Assembly (NCBI RefSeq): GCF_039555325.1
Contig: NZ_CP154608.1
Span: forward strand, 1,054,001-1,118,000
Origin: Sphingomicrobium sp. XHP0239
GTDB lineage: Bacteria; Pseudomonadota; Alphaproteobacteria; Sphingomonadales; Sphingomonadaceae
Reading direction: 5' to 3'
Length of the DNA stretch: 64,000 nucleotides
Shown here: piece by piece, positions 1-8,847 of the stretch
How the letters are laid out: each line of letters starts with the position of its first letter
Position numbering within the stretch: the first letter of the stretch is position 1
Made by a program: the position numbers and the translations under genes
Notes under the pieces: model-generated
Databases searched by the model: none
The model's input: the letters and a program-made list of their open reading frames with translations, nothing else
What the model was told of the DNA's origin: nothing

Positions 1-496
1 CCATCAGCGCGACGCCGCAGCGGTTGAGATCGACGTAGGACATCGTCGGATGCTGGTCGTGCATCAGCTTGCCCGCGTCCTGCTCGACATGGATGCGCTC
101 GACCCCGATGGTCTTGGTCTCGTCGGGCTTCTGCTCGTCGGGCGCGACCTCCACCTCGCCCTCGCCCACCAGCGGGTGGTAGAGCTGCGAAATCTGGTAG
201 CCCTGCGGCAGGTCGGCGTAGAAATAATTCTTGCGGTCGAAGCGCGACCATTTGTTGATCGCCGCGTCGATCGCCATCCCCGTACGCACCGCCTGCCGGA
301 TGCATTCGCGGTTCGGCACCGGCAGCATCCCCGGCATCGCCGCATCGACGAGGCTGACCTGCGTATTGGGCTCCGCCCCGAACGCGGTCGCCGCCCCCGA
401 GAACAGCTTCGCCTCGCTTGTCACCTGCGCATGAACCTCGAGGCCGATCACGACCTCATATTCGCCCTGCTGACCCTTCACTCGATAGTCGGTCAT
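1..496 (-). CDS. gatB: Asp/Glu-tRNA amidotransferase subunit B, N-terminal part (runs off left edge)
   Basis: GatB is the tRNA-binding and kinase subunit of the GatCAB amidotransferase, which converts Glu-tRNA(Gln) and/or Asp-tRNA(Asn) to the amide form in the cytoplasm. The visible N-terminal 165 residues begin [20 protein letters not shown] and contain the family hallmarks IGLEVHAQV, the [10 protein letters not shown] segment, [16 protein letters not shown] and the IHVEQDAGK motif of the GatB cradle domain. The ATG (494-496) overlaps the TGA of the small gene upstream by ATGA, so translation is probably coupled. The C-terminal two thirds, including the helical tail domain, lie outside the window. 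The family assignment is firm. Confidence 0.97.
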   Translation of the reverse strand, partial: MTDYRVKGQQGEYEVVIGLEVHAQVTSEAKLFSGAATAFGAEPNTQVSLVDAAMPGMLPVPNRECIRQAVRTGMAIDAAINKWSRFDRKNYFYADLPQGYQISQLYHPLVGEGEVEVAPDEQKPDETKTIGVERIHVEQDAGKLMHDQHPTMSYVDLNRCGVALM

Positions 497-762
497 GCCC
501 GATCTTTCCCGTAATTCAATCGCGCCTGCTCCTCGATTTGCTTGAGCGAGCTTTCGACTGCTTCCCAGCCAGCTTTCCCGAGGTACCGTTCAGGAACGAT
601 TTCCAGACCGTCCCGGACAAGCTCCGAATGTCGAATTGCGTCGGCCATCGAAAGCTGACCGGACCGAGCCAACACATCCCATAGATACATGGATGATTTC
701 AGCGCCGCGAACGCGAAACCATAGTCTCGCTGGTCGGCTTCACTATCGCCAAAAATGCTCAC
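493..762 (-). CDS. Small conserved-looking protein between gatA and gatB
   Basis: This encodes 89 residues and is not a recognised Gat subunit. It uses one of three consecutive GTG codons; the last (760-762) follows a GGAG sequence at suitable spacing and overlaps the gatA stop as GTGA. Its own TGA overlaps the gatB ATG as ATGA. The protein begins [20 protein letters not shown], looks soluble and mostly helical, and has no signal peptide or membrane segment. Overlaps on both sides with essential translation genes argue that it is a genuine expressed gene. I do not recognise a domain; a role tied to GatCAB assembly or simply operon hitch-hiking are both possible. Reading the frame upstream through gatA would give a longer but artefactual arginine-rich N terminus. 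Confidence 0.8.
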   Translation of the reverse strand: MSIFGDSEADQRDYGFAFAALKSSMYLWDVLARSGQLSMADAIRHSELVRDGLEIVPERYLGKAGWEAVESSLKQIEEQARLNYGKDRA

Positions 763-2237
763 CACCACTTCTCCGGTAGCTCGATCTTTGGCGCCCGCTC
801 CTCGATCGCCAGCCCCGCGTTCAGCACCGCCTGCTCGTCCATTTCGTTGCCGATCAGGTGCAGTCCCAACGGTAGCCCGTCGCTGTCGAGCCCGCCCGGC
901 ACGCTCATCGCGGGCAGGCCTGCGAGGCTCGCCGGAACCGCGAACACGTCGTTCAAGTACATCGCGATCGGATCGTCCGACTTTTCGCCCAGCCCGAACG
1001 CTGCACTCGGCGCGGTCGGGGTGAGGATCATGTCGCATTCCTCGAACGCGGTGCGGAAGTCCTGCTTGATCAACGCGCGGACGCGCTGTGCCTTCGTGAA
1101 ATAGGCGTCGTAGAAGCCCGCCGACAGAACGTAGGTGCCGATCATGATGCGACGCTTCACCTCGGCGCCGAAGCCCTCCGAGCGCGTTGCCTTGTACATG
1201 TCGTGCAGGCCACCGCCCTCGACCGTCTCGCGCAAGCCGTACCGAACGCCGTCATAGCGCGCGAGGTTGGACGAGGCTTCGGCGGGCGCGAGGATGTAGT
1301 AGGTCGGCAGCGCATATTGCGTGTGCGGCAGCGAGATCTCGACCGGCTCGGCGCCCGCGTCGCGCAGCCATTCGACCCCCTGCTCCCACAAGGCGTCGAT
1401 GTCGGCGGGCGTGCCGTCGATCCGATATTCCTTGGGAACGCCGACCTTCTTGCCTTTGAGATCGCCCGACAATTCGGCTTCCCACTGCGGCACCGGCGCG
1501 TCGAGGCTGGTCGAATCCTTGGGATCGAACCCGCACATGCTTTCCAGAAGGATCGCGCAGTCGCGCACCGTCCGCGCCATCGGCCCCGGCTGGTCGAGCG
1601 AGGAGGCGAACGCCACCACGCCCCAGCGGCTGCACCGTCCGTAGGTCGGCTTGATCCCGCAGATGCCGGTGAAGGCCGCCGGCTGGCGGATCGATCCACC
1701 CGTGTCGGTCCCCGTCGCGCCCGGCGCGATCCGCGCCGACACCGCCGCCGCGCTGCCGCCCGACGATCCGCCCGGCGTGATCGCTGCGTTCGATCCCTCG
1801 CGCCGCCACGGCGAGATGACGTTGCCATGCGCGCAGGTCTCGTTCGACGACCCCATCGCGAACTCGTCCATGTTGAGCTTGCCGAGCATCCCGGCACCCG
1901 CGTCGCGGAGCTTGCCCGAAACGGTGCTCTCGTAGGGCGGCTCGAAATTGCCGAGCATCTTCGATCCCGCGCTCGTCAGCACGCCCTCGGTCGCGAACAG
2001 GTCCTTCATGCCCAGCGGAATGCCCGACAGCGGCAGAAGCGCGCCCTTGCCCTTCGCCTCGTCGGCCGCCTTCGCCGCCTCGATCGCCTTCTCGGGCGTC
2101 TTCACCAGATAGGCATTCAGCGTGTCCGCAGCGTCCACCGCGGCATTGTAGTCCTCGGCGATTTCGACCGCGGAAAACTCGCCGGCGCGAAAGCCGTCAC
2201 GAAGCTCCGCGATCGTCTTGTGGGTCAGGTCCGCCAT
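759..2237 (-). CDS. gatA: Asp/Glu-tRNA amidotransferase subunit A
   Basis: The 492-residue amidase subunit releases ammonia from glutamine for transamidation of misacylated tRNA by GatCAB. The amidase-signature Ser-cisSer-Lys triad is visible: Lys78 in [10 protein letters not shown], Ser158 in [15 protein letters not shown] and Ser182 in [15 protein letters not shown]. The length is normal for GatA. It starts directly after the gatC stop with no intergenic base and ends in the GTGA overlap with the next small gene, so gatC-gatA-small gene-gatB reads as one transcript. The C-terminal sequence ends in LPEKWW. Confidence 0.98.
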   Translation of the reverse strand: MADLTHKTIAELRDGFRAGEFSAVEIAEDYNAAVDAADTLNAYLVKTPEKAIEAAKAADEAKGKGALLPLSGIPLGMKDLFATEGVLTSAGSKMLGNFEPPYESTVSGKLRDAGAGMLGKLNMDEFAMGSSNETCAHGNVISPWRREGSNAAITPGGSSGGSAAAVSARIAPGATGTDTGGSIRQPAAFTGICGIKPTYGRCSRWGVVAFASSLDQPGPMARTVRDCAILLESMCGFDPKDSTSLDAPVPQWEAELSGDLKGKKVGVPKEYRIDGTPADIDALWEQGVEWLRDAGAEPVEISLPHTQYALPTYYILAPAEASSNLARYDGVRYGLRETVEGGGLHDMYKATRSEGFGAEVKRRIMIGTYVLSAGFYDAYFTKAQRVRALIKQDFRTAFEECDMILTPTAPSAAFGLGEKSDDPIAMYLNDVFAVPASLAGLPAMSVPGGLDSDGLPLGLHLIGNEMDEQAVLNAGLAIEERAPKIELPEKWW

Positions 2238-2525
2238 CTATTCGATCACCTTCGGTACGCCGAAAAAGCCGTGCTGGGGCTCGGGCGCGTTGGCCAGCAC
2301 CTTGTCACGGATGTTTCCGTCGGTGACCCCGTCCTCGCGCAGGCGCATCTGCATGTCGACGACGGTGGCGAGCGGCTCGACGCCGTCGGTGTCGACTTCA
2401 CCGAGCTGCTCGACCCAGTCGAGGATGTTGTTGAGCTCCGGCAGCAGCGTTTCCGCCTCGCTGTCGGACAGTTGGATGCGCGCCAGATTGGCGATGTGGC
2501 GCACCTGATCGATCGTGACTGACAT
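2238..2525 (-). CDS. gatC: Asp/Glu-tRNA amidotransferase subunit C
   Basis: A 95-residue GatC, the small linker subunit that wraps around GatA and GatB. It begins [17 protein letters not shown], and the typical [24 protein letters not shown] segment follows, with a C-terminal region matching the GatA-contacting tail ([17 protein letters not shown]). I chose the ATG at 2523-2525 because it gives the family N terminus; an upstream in-frame ATG would add twelve atypical residues. It is the first gene of the gat operon; the 80-bp gap to the divergent DUF3089 gene should hold both promoters. Confidence 0.96.
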   Translation of the reverse strand: MSVTIDQVRHIANLARIQLSDSEAETLLPELNNILDWVEQLGEVDTDGVEPLATVVDMQMRLREDGVTDGNIRDKVLANAPEPQHGFFGVPKVIE

Positions 2526-2605
2526 GCGGCTCGCTCTAACGCCGCGAGCCCCCGCCTTCAAGCGATGTTGCAGCGCAGCGCGGGCGCGGCTAGTCGCACG
2601 TCCCT

Positions 2606-3811
2606 ATGGCAGCGCGCATCTTTCTCTGGATCATCCTGGGTCTCACCCTTCTCGTCGTCGCGGGCGCTTTCGCATGGCATCAGTTCGGCGATCGATTCCT
2701 CGCCGAACAGGCGCTTCCGAAGGTGGAATTCACCGCCCCGCCGCCCGACAACGATCCGACCTACGACACCATCGATGCCTGGTGGTCGCGCCCCGACATG
2801 GACGAACCGCTCGCCGACTGGGAGCCGGAGGTCACCGCCGATCCCGAAGCGGAGATTCTCGTCGACGAGGACGCCTCGGACGACAACTTGTCTGCCGCAG
2901 ACGGATCGGACCAGGACGACAGCGCCGACCCTGCGCCGCAGCGCGAAGGCGCCGCCACCTTCTACATTCATCCCACGACCTATCTGCGCACCGACCGCTG
3001 GAACGCCGACATGGACCTGACGGGGATCGCCCGCACCCGTGCCGAACTGTTCATCCAGAGCCAGGCCAGCGCCTTTGCGGAAAGCTCGAACGTCTGGGCG
3101 CCCAAATATCGACAGGCCAGCTTCGGCACGTTTCTCTCGCAGAGCGCCAATGCGCAAGCCGCGCTCGATGTCGCCTATCGCGACGTGTCGGCGGCGTTCG
3201 ACGTCTTTCTGGAAGAAAATCCGAACGGACCGATCATCGTCGCGGGGCATAGCCAGGGCGGTCTCCATGCGCTGCGTCTCCTTGCCGAACGTCGTGAGGA
3301 GATCGCCGATCGGCTGATTTCCGCCTATGTGGTCGGTTGGCCGATCGACATGGAAGCCGATCTTCCCGCCACCGGTCTCACCGCCTGCACTAGCCGTGAG
3401 GAGACCGGATGCCTGATGAGCTGGCTGACGTTCGGCGATCCGCCCAATCCGGGACTGGTGCTGCGCGAATGGCTGAGCGCGGAAGGCTATGCCGGGATCG
3501 AGCGTCAGCGCGAGCGGCTGGTCTGTACCAATCCGCTCACCGGCGGCGCGGAGGGCGAGGCGCTGCCGCAGGACAATCCGGGGCTGATCGTCCCCAACCG
3601 GCAGCTTTCCGACGCGATGCTGCAGCCGGGAACGGTCGGGGCGACCTGCGATCGCGGGCTGCTGATCCTCAATGGCGAGGTCCCCGAGTTCGGCCCGTAC
3701 GTCCTTCCCGGCAACAATTATCACGTCTTCGACTATGCGCTCTTCTGGGGCGCGGTGCGCGAGGACGTCGCTGCGCGGCGCACGGCCTGGACCGCGCGCG
3801 AAGCCGCATGA
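2606..3811 (+). CDS. DUF3089 family alpha/beta-hydrolase-like membrane-anchored protein
   Basis: A 401-residue protein with one N-terminal hydrophobic helix (about residues 5-24) followed by an acidic linker, then a DUF3089 domain. The family signatures are [27 protein letters not shown] and the serine-hydrolase elbow [13 protein letters not shown], with a late [19 protein letters not shown] segment. It is therefore probably an envelope-anchored, periplasm-facing hydrolase of unknown substrate. The insertion near residues 65-115, rich in Asp/Glu, looks unstructured. Its TGA overlaps the ruvX ATG (ATGA), so the two are co-transcribed. No specific substrate can be proposed from the sequence. 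Confidence 0.88.
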   Translation: MAARIFLWIILGLTLLVVAGAFAWHQFGDRFLAEQALPKVEFTAPPPDNDPTYDTIDAWWSRPDMDEPLADWEPEVTADPEAEILVDEDASDDNLSAADGSDQDDSADPAPQREGAATFYIHPTTYLRTDRWNADMDLTGIARTRAELFIQSQASAFAESSNVWAPKYRQASFGTFLSQSANAQAALDVAYRDVSAAFDVFLEENPNGPIIVAGHSQGGLHALRLLAERREEIADRLISAYVVGWPIDMEADLPATGLTACTSREETGCLMSWLTFGDPPNPGLVLREWLSAEGYAGIERQRERLVCTNPLTGGAEGEALPQDNPGLIVPNRQLSDAMLQPGTVGATCDRGLLILNGEVPEFGPYVLPGNNYHVFDYALFWGAVREDVAARRTAWTAREAA

Positions 3812-4278
3812 TCCAGGCCTCCGCCGCCGCGTTTCGCGCCGCCTGCCCCTCGGGCCGGCTCGCGGGCCTCGACGTGGGGACGAAGACCATCGGATTGGCG
3901 ACCTGCGATGCGCAATGGAGTTTTGCGGGACCGGCGGAAACGATTCGCCGGACCAAGTTCCAGAAGGACCTCGTCCAGCTGACGGCATTCCTCAAGCGCG
4001 AACGGATCGCCGGACTCGTCGTCGGCCTCCCCCTGAACATGGACGGCAGCGATTCGCCGCGCACCCAGTCGATCCGTGCGTTCGCGCGAAACCTCGCCCC
4101 GCTCGGGTTGCCCGTCCTCCTGTGGGACGAACGCTGGTCGACGATGGCGGTCGAACGGGCGATGGTCGATGCCGACGTCAGCCGTGCCAAGCGTGCCGGG
4201 AAGGTCGATGCCCTCGCCGCCGCGCATATCCTTCAGGGGGCGCTCGACGCGCTGGTCAATCTGCCCGACGATTTGTAG
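3808..4278 (+). CDS. ruvX: Putative Holliday junction resolvase / pre-16S rRNA nuclease YqgF
   Basis: A 156-residue RNase H-fold protein of the YqgF/RuvX family, implicated in 16S rRNA 5' maturation and described as a Holliday junction resolvase homologue. The motifs are [17 protein letters not shown] (first acidic residue of the RNase H core), [17 protein letters not shown] and [16 protein letters not shown], with a final [16 protein letters not shown] segment holding the last catalytic Asp. The ATG overlaps the stop of the upstream hydrolase gene, and pyrB begins ten bases after the stop, giving an operon with pyrB. Confidence 0.95.
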   Translation: MIQASAAAFRAACPSGRLAGLDVGTKTIGLATCDAQWSFAGPAETIRRTKFQKDLVQLTAFLKRERIAGLVVGLPLNMDGSDSPRTQSIRAFARNLAPLGLPVLLWDERWSTMAVERAMVDADVSRAKRAGKVDALAAAHILQGALDALVNLPDDL

Positions 4279-4288
4279 GATCGCGGCC

Positions 4289-5188
4289 ATGGACCTGATC
4301 CGCCCCGCCGACCTTTCCGACGACCAGCTCGACCGTATTCTGAAGGAAGCCGACAGGTGGCTCTTAGATAACCGTCAGTCTGTCCGGTCGACCGATCGCC
4401 ACCCCGGCGCCAGCGTCGTACTAGCCTTCTTCGAACCGTCGACGCGTACCCTGTTGAGCTTCGACATGGCGGCGCAGCGACTGGGGGCGATGGTGACGGT
4501 GATGCCGGTGGGGATGAGCTCGATCGCCAAGGGCGAAACGCTCGCCGATACCGCACGGACAATCGATGCGATGCGCCCCGACGTGATGGTGATCCGCCAC
4601 GCCACTCCCGGCGCTCCCGAAGAAGTCGCCGCTGCGATGGAGGCGAGCGTCGTCAACGCCGGTGACGGCACGGGGCAGCACCCCACGCAGGGCCTCCTCG
4701 ACGTCGCGACGATCCGCCATCACTTCGGGCACGTCGAGGGACTTAACGTCGCGATCTGCGGCGATATCCGGCACAGCCGCGTCGCCAATTCGACCGCCGA
4801 ACTGCTCGAACGGCTGGGTGCCGAGGTGCGCCGTGCGGGGCCTTCCAAACTCATGCCCGACGGGCACGACGGACCCGACGGCATCGACGAAGCGGTGGCC
4901 GGTGCGGACGTCGTGATGATGCTGCGGGTCCAGCGCGAGCGGCTGGACGAGGACCTTGGCGACGGTCCGGGCGAATATCTCGACCGCTACGGTCTGACGG
5001 CGGAGCGGTTCGCCACCGCCGCGCCGGGAGCCGTCGTGATGCACCCCGGTCCGATGAACCGCGGGGTCGAGATCGACGGCGCAATCGCCGACGGCGATGC
5101 TTCGCTCATCGCGCTCCAGGTCGAGATGGGGGTCGCCACGCGCATGGCGGTCCTCGACTGGATGATCGAAGACCGCCGCACGCACTGA
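4289..5188 (+). CDS. pyrB: Aspartate carbamoyltransferase catalytic subunit
   Basis: A 299-residue enzyme catalysing carbamoyl phosphate + L-aspartate to N-carbamoylaspartate, the committed step of pyrimidine synthesis. The carbamoyl-phosphate loop FFEPSTRTLLSF (Ser51-Thr54), the GDGTGQHPTQGLLD segment and the late MHPGPMNRGVEI motif are all present. The start at 4289 follows ruvX closely. No pyrC or pyrI lies next to it; a convergent TPR-SPOR gene follows 22 bp after the stop. Confidence 0.97.
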   Translation: MDLIRPADLSDDQLDRILKEADRWLLDNRQSVRSTDRHPGASVVLAFFEPSTRTLLSFDMAAQRLGAMVTVMPVGMSSIAKGETLADTARTIDAMRPDVMVIRHATPGAPEEVAAAMEASVVNAGDGTGQHPTQGLLDVATIRHHFGHVEGLNVAICGDIRHSRVANSTAELLERLGAEVRRAGPSKLMPDGHDGPDGIDEAVAGADVVMMLRVQRERLDEDLGDGPGEYLDRYGLTAERFATAAPGAVVMHPGPMNRGVEIDGAIADGDASLIALQVEMGVATRMAVLDWMIEDRRTH

Positions 5189-5210
5189 GCTAGTTCAAGA
5201 CTGTCCGAAA

Positions 5211-6614
5211 TCAGCCTTTGCGATTGAAGGGCGTGTCGCCCGCCATCTTGCGCACGAAGCAGTCGACACCCGCGGCCTTCACCTCGGTGCAGAAACTGCG
5301 CGCATCTGCGTCGCTCGCGAAGCCGTGGGCGGCAAGACGGTAAAAGGTCTTGCCGTCGTGACGGAAACGCGCCGCCATCGGCTGGAACGCCTCGAGCGCG
5401 CCGAACCGCTGGGTGGCGATGGCCCAACCATGATCCAGAAGATCGCGATCGTGGTAGGACGCCAGCTGGACGACCGAGCGGCTGGCTTCTTCTGCCGCGA
5501 CCGCCTTCACACGAAGCGACCCCGCCGATTCCGTCAGGCGCACGGCTTCGGTGCTGAGGCCCGGAGCTGCGGTCGAGCGTGCAGCCTTCACCTCGGCGGC
5601 AGCGCGGGCAAGCAGTGCGATCGGGGCGATCGGATCGACATCGAGCGCGGCAACGGTGACGGTTTCTTCGCGGCTGACCTCGGCGGCATCGGCTTCAACC
5701 AGTGCCACGTCGTGGATGGGGATCTCGATCGACTTGGTGAAGCTGACCGGCGCATCGTCCAGCGCGACACGCGGTGCCATCGCCGTGCGGACAGGCGCAG
5801 GGAGCGGTGCCGCCACCGGGGCGGGCGCCGGCGCAACGTTCTGCGGAGCGAGCGCGGCATAGCGCGGCTGATCCGCATTGCGATTGAGCGCGAGCGCAAC
5901 CGGCTGGCCGGGGTCGGCCTGCGCGGGCGTGACGCCCGTGAGCGCCGCGACCGCATGGCTGGGATGCTCGGGATTGGCCATCGCCATCCAGCTTTGGAGG
6001 CGGGCTTCCAGTTCGTCCGCAGGAACATCCTGCGAAGCGATCGTGCGCGCCTGCGTCCAGTCGCCCGTCATGGCGAACGCGAGCGCGAGATTCTGCCGCG
6101 TGCGGGCATCGGCCTGCGGGCTGCGCGCGGCGGTGGTGAGAAGATCGACGGCGACCTGCGGACGACCTGCCAGCGCGACGGCGAGACCGAGGTCCGCCGC
6201 ATTCACGTAGCCACGCGCCTGTTCGAGGCCGTCGAGCGCCTGCGCCGACTTGCCCTGGGCAATCTCGACCAGCGCCTTCTTCAGGATCACCTGAGGCTGT
6301 GCGGGCATCAGTTCGAGCGAATCGCGATAGGCCGCTTCGGCGGACGCGAAACGTCCGGCGGCGAAATAGGCGTTGCCCAGAAGAGTGCGATAGCCGACGT
6401 CGCGCGGATTGGTTTCGACCGCCCGCTCGGCAAGCCCGACCGCCGCGACGAAGTCTCCCTCGATCAGCGCGGATTGTGCCTTCATCGCCATGCCCATGTT
6501 GGCACGGTCGACGTCGCCCGCGAATCCGCCCACCCGGTCGGTGCTGGCAGTGCAGGCGGCGAGCGCGCCCGCCATTGCGGCGGCGGCGATCGCTTGTCCC
6601 ATTTGCTTCTTCAT
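5211..6614 (-). CDS. TPR-repeat lipoprotein with C-terminal SPOR domain
   Basis: A 467-residue envelope protein. The N terminus has a lipoprotein signal peptide ending in the lipobox LAAC. Residues about 40-190 contain tetratricopeptide repeats (VGLAERAVETNPRDVGYRTL, LGNAYFAAGRFASAEAAYRD). An Ala/Pro-rich linker follows, and the last roughly 80 residues (SVVQLASYHDRDLLDHGWA to VDCFVRKMAG) look like a SPOR domain, which binds denuded peptidoglycan. It is the third gene of a minus-strand operon downstream of the ParA ATPase and the acidic ribbon-helix-helix-like protein. The combination suggests a wall-bound factor at division sites or poles; that role is inference. Confidence 0.85.
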   Translation of the reverse strand: MKKQMGQAIAAAAMAGALAACTASTDRVGGFAGDVDRANMGMAMKAQSALIEGDFVAAVGLAERAVETNPRDVGYRTLLGNAYFAAGRFASAEAAYRDSLELMPAQPQVILKKALVEIAQGKSAQALDGLEQARGYVNAADLGLAVALAGRPQVAVDLLTTAARSPQADARTRQNLALAFAMTGDWTQARTIASQDVPADELEARLQSWMAMANPEHPSHAVAALTGVTPAQADPGQPVALALNRNADQPRYAALAPQNVAPAPAPVAAPLPAPVRTAMAPRVALDDAPVSFTKSIEIPIHDVALVEADAAEVSREETVTVAALDVDPIAPIALLARAAAEVKAARSTAAPGLSTEAVRLTESAGSLRVKAVAAEEASRSVVQLASYHDRDLLDHGWAIATQRFGALEAFQPMAARFRHDGKTFYRLAAHGFASDADARSFCTEVKAAGVDCFVRKMAGDTPFNRKG

Positions 6615-6660
6615 CTGACTTTCCCCTTCCCTTGGAATCGTCGTCGTGTCGGTTGTTCGG

Positions 6661-7923
6661 CTAGTCGGCTCTTTCGCCCCTCGCCTGTTCCACCAGTTCG
6701 TCGAGCTCGGTCATTTCGCCGAGCAGGCGGTCCAGTGCTTCGGTCACCATCTTCTGCGCCGACTGCCCCGTGAGAGCGCAGGCGAGCCGCAACTTGAGAT
6801 GCCGCTGCTTGTCGAGGCGCAGCGTGAACGCGGCCTTGTCCTTCGCGCCGGCCTTGGCCTGCGCAACCGCGTGGCTGGACACTGCGCGCGTTTCGAGATC
6901 GACCGGCGCCTCGGCGCGCGGCGGATCTGCCAGTGCCATGTCGGCGTCGAGCAATAGCTCGTCCTCGTCCTCGTCCTCGTCCGCCGGCTCGCTCGGGCCT
7001 TCGCTCCGATATTCGGCGAAGGACGATTCCATTGGCTCGGGTTCGAAATGATCATCGCGTGCCGGACGCGTGATGAAGGATGCGAAGCGATTGGTCGTGG
7101 CAGGGTCGAAATGCTCGTCCGCTTCCTCGTCCGCAGTCGCTTCCTCTTCCTCGCCGTAGACGTCGCCGTCGGCATCATCGTCGCTTGCGCCGGTAAGGCC
7201 CGCCGAACCATCAACGGGATCCGCTTCGAAGGCTTCCTCGCCCTCCTCGTCGCCCCAGGCACCGCCTTCTTCGCGCTGCTGATCGGTAAGCGGCTTGAGA
7301 TCGGCGACCGTGCGCATCAGCTGCGGCGCGTCGAAATCCTCGGCTTCGGCCTGCTCGTCGTCGCTGCCGAGGTCGCCGACATCCGTCGCGCTCTCGCCGT
7401 AGGGAGCGAAAGTGCTTTGCGACACGGGCGCACGATCGAAGCTGGTTTCGCGCGATACAAGCTGCGCGGTCGTTTCCTCCGCCTCGGTGTCATCGCTCGA
7501 TGCGGCGGGAGCGCTCAGCGCGTCCGACTTCTTCGCATCGCGATTGCCGGTGAAGACGTTGGGGCTTTCGTCGGCCTCCGGATCCCACAGCTCTGCGGTC
7601 GAGTCGTCGAGGTCCGCATGGTCGTTGGCATAATCCTCGTCGTCTTCGTGCCCGGCATATTGCTGCGCGAGTTGCGCCTGCTGGTCGTGGACGACGGGCT
7701 GACTGGGCGTAAGGCCCGACAGCGGATTGCGTGAAATGGATTCGACGTTGCCGCCCTCTTCGCTGGTGACGGCGGGCTCGGTGCCCATGTCGTTCCAGCC
7801 GAGATCCTCGAGACCCTCGGATCCAACCTGGCCGAAATTCTGACGCCGCATGGCGGGGCGTGCCGAACCCTTGCGGGCGAGCAGGCCGCCGGAAAGCGAC
7901 GCGAATGCCTTGGGTGCATTCAT
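6661..7923 (-). CDS. Acidic, largely disordered protein with C-terminal ribbon-helix-helix-like segment; candidate ParA partner
   Basis: The 420-residue product has a short basic N terminus (MNAPKAFASLSGGLLARKG), then about 300 residues rich in Asp, Glu, Ala and Ser that look unstructured. The last roughly 55 residues read FTLRLDKQRHLKLRLACALT followed by a helix with AQKMVTEALDRLL, the pattern of a ribbon-helix-helix (CopG/Arc-type) strand-helix-helix unit. Twelve bases separate it from the parA gene upstream and 46 from the TPR-SPOR gene downstream. ParA ATPases commonly work with a partner that stimulates ATPase activity through a basic N-terminal peptide; the basic N terminus here fits that idea but is not proof. 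I know no named family for the full protein. Confidence 0.78.
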   Translation of the reverse strand: MNAPKAFASLSGGLLARKGSARPAMRRQNFGQVGSEGLEDLGWNDMGTEPAVTSEEGGNVESISRNPLSGLTPSQPVVHDQQAQLAQQYAGHEDDEDYANDHADLDDSTAELWDPEADESPNVFTGNRDAKKSDALSAPAASSDDTEAEETTAQLVSRETSFDRAPVSQSTFAPYGESATDVGDLGSDDEQAEAEDFDAPQLMRTVADLKPLTDQQREEGGAWGDEEGEEAFEADPVDGSAGLTGASDDDADGDVYGEEEEATADEEADEHFDPATTNRFASFITRPARDDHFEPEPMESSFAEYRSEGPSEPADEDEDEDELLLDADMALADPPRAEAPVDLETRAVSSHAVAQAKAGAKDKAAFTLRLDKQRHLKLRLACALTGQSAQKMVTEALDRLLGEMTELDELVEQARGERAD

Positions 7924-7935
7924 GGTCGCTTCTCC

Positions 7936-8664
7936 TTATCCGACTACCCGGCGGCCGAAGCCTCCGACAGGACGGGGCGCGGCTTGCGCGCTCGACGGAC
8001 CGGTCTGACCCGGATTGGGGGTGGCGAAGACGGTACGGCGGAAATTCTTTTCCAGCCGATCGGCGACGTAATTCCACAGCTCGGTGATTTCCTGCGCACT
8101 GCGACCTTCGGGATCGATCTCCATGACGGTGCGACCGTCGATCATCGAGGCGGCGAAGTCGGTGCGGTGATGCACGGTAACCGGCGCGACGGTGCCATGC
8201 TGCGACAGCGCGACGGCGGCTTCGTAGGTGATCTTGGCCTTGGGCGTCGCGGCGTTGACGACGAAGATGGCGGGCTTTCCGGCGCGGTCGCACAAGTCGA
8301 CGGTCGCGCCGACGGCACGCAGATCGTGCGGGCTGGGGCGGGTCGGAATAACGACCAGTTCGGCCACCGCGATGACCGACTGGATCGCCATCGTGATGGC
8401 GGGCGGCGTGTCGATCACGGCGAGTTTGAAACCCTGCTGGCGCAGCACCTCGAGGTCGCTCGCGAGACGAGCGACGGTGGTCTGGGCGAAGGCGGGCATT
8501 TCGTCCTCGCGCTCGTTCCACCAGTCGGCAAGGCTGCCCTGCGGATCGATGTCGATGAGGCAGACGGGGCCATGCCCCGCCCGCTGTGCCTGAACCGCTA
8601 GGTGGCCCGAAACGGTGGTCTTGCCCGATCCACCCTTCTGCGATGCCATAGCCAAAACGCGCAT
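7936..8664 (-). CDS. Orphan ParA/MinD-family ATPase
   Basis: A 242-residue ParA-type ATPase. The deviant Walker A box is MASQKGGSGKTTVSGHLA with the signature lysine, Walker A' is LIDIDPQGSLADWW, and Walker B is LAVIDTPPA. Such proteins bind DNA non-specifically as ATP dimers and position plasmids, chromosomes, chemoreceptors or other cargo. No parB and no replication or partition site is nearby; instead the operon continues with an acidic ribbon-helix-helix-like protein and a TPR-SPOR lipoprotein. It is therefore more likely a positioning ATPase for an envelope or protein cargo than the chromosome segregation ParA. The C-terminal 30 residues are Pro/Gly-rich and variable. Confidence 0.92.
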   Translation of the reverse strand: MRVLAMASQKGGSGKTTVSGHLAVQAQRAGHGPVCLIDIDPQGSLADWWNEREDEMPAFAQTTVARLASDLEVLRQQGFKLAVIDTPPAITMAIQSVIAVAELVVIPTRPSPHDLRAVGATVDLCDRAGKPAIFVVNAATPKAKITYEAAVALSQHGTVAPVTVHHRTDFAASMIDGRTVMEIDPEGRSAQEITELWNYVADRLEKNFRRTVFATPNPGQTGPSSAQAAPRPVGGFGRRVVG

Positions 8665-8847
8665 TGTCTTCCCCTCGCCGGAATTTGGGACGATTTCGTA
8701 TCGGGACGAGCTTTGGACGACAGGGAGCTAAAATCTGGTTAACGCTTCATGGGGGTTGTTCATCGTATCTTCGTCGAAGAACGCTTGGCGACGGACCGCA
8801 TGATATCGTAACCGCATCGCAATGGTTTCATGCGAGGAATCAACGCC
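8665..8847. promoter_or_regulatory. Divergent intergenic region with short inverted repeat, parA operon / Sel1-SPOR gene
   Basis: This 183-bp gap separates the minus-strand parA operon from the plus-strand Sel1-SPOR gene and must contain promoters for both. It contains a perfect 6-bp inverted repeat around a single base at 8768-8780 (TCTTCG T CGAAGA), a plausible operator. A GAGGA ribosome-binding sequence lies before the ATG at 8848. No confident -35/-10 pair could be assigned by eye. Confidence 0.4.

Noticed and set aside
1203..2522. Long open frame opposite gatA and gatC
   Set aside because: Arises from the high GC content and codon periodicity of gatA on the other strand; no protein-like features.
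8757..8771. Possible GTTC-N7-GTTC SOS box upstream of the Sel1-SPOR gene
   Set aside because: Second half-site is CTTC, one mismatch, and no DNA-damage gene follows; too weak to support.
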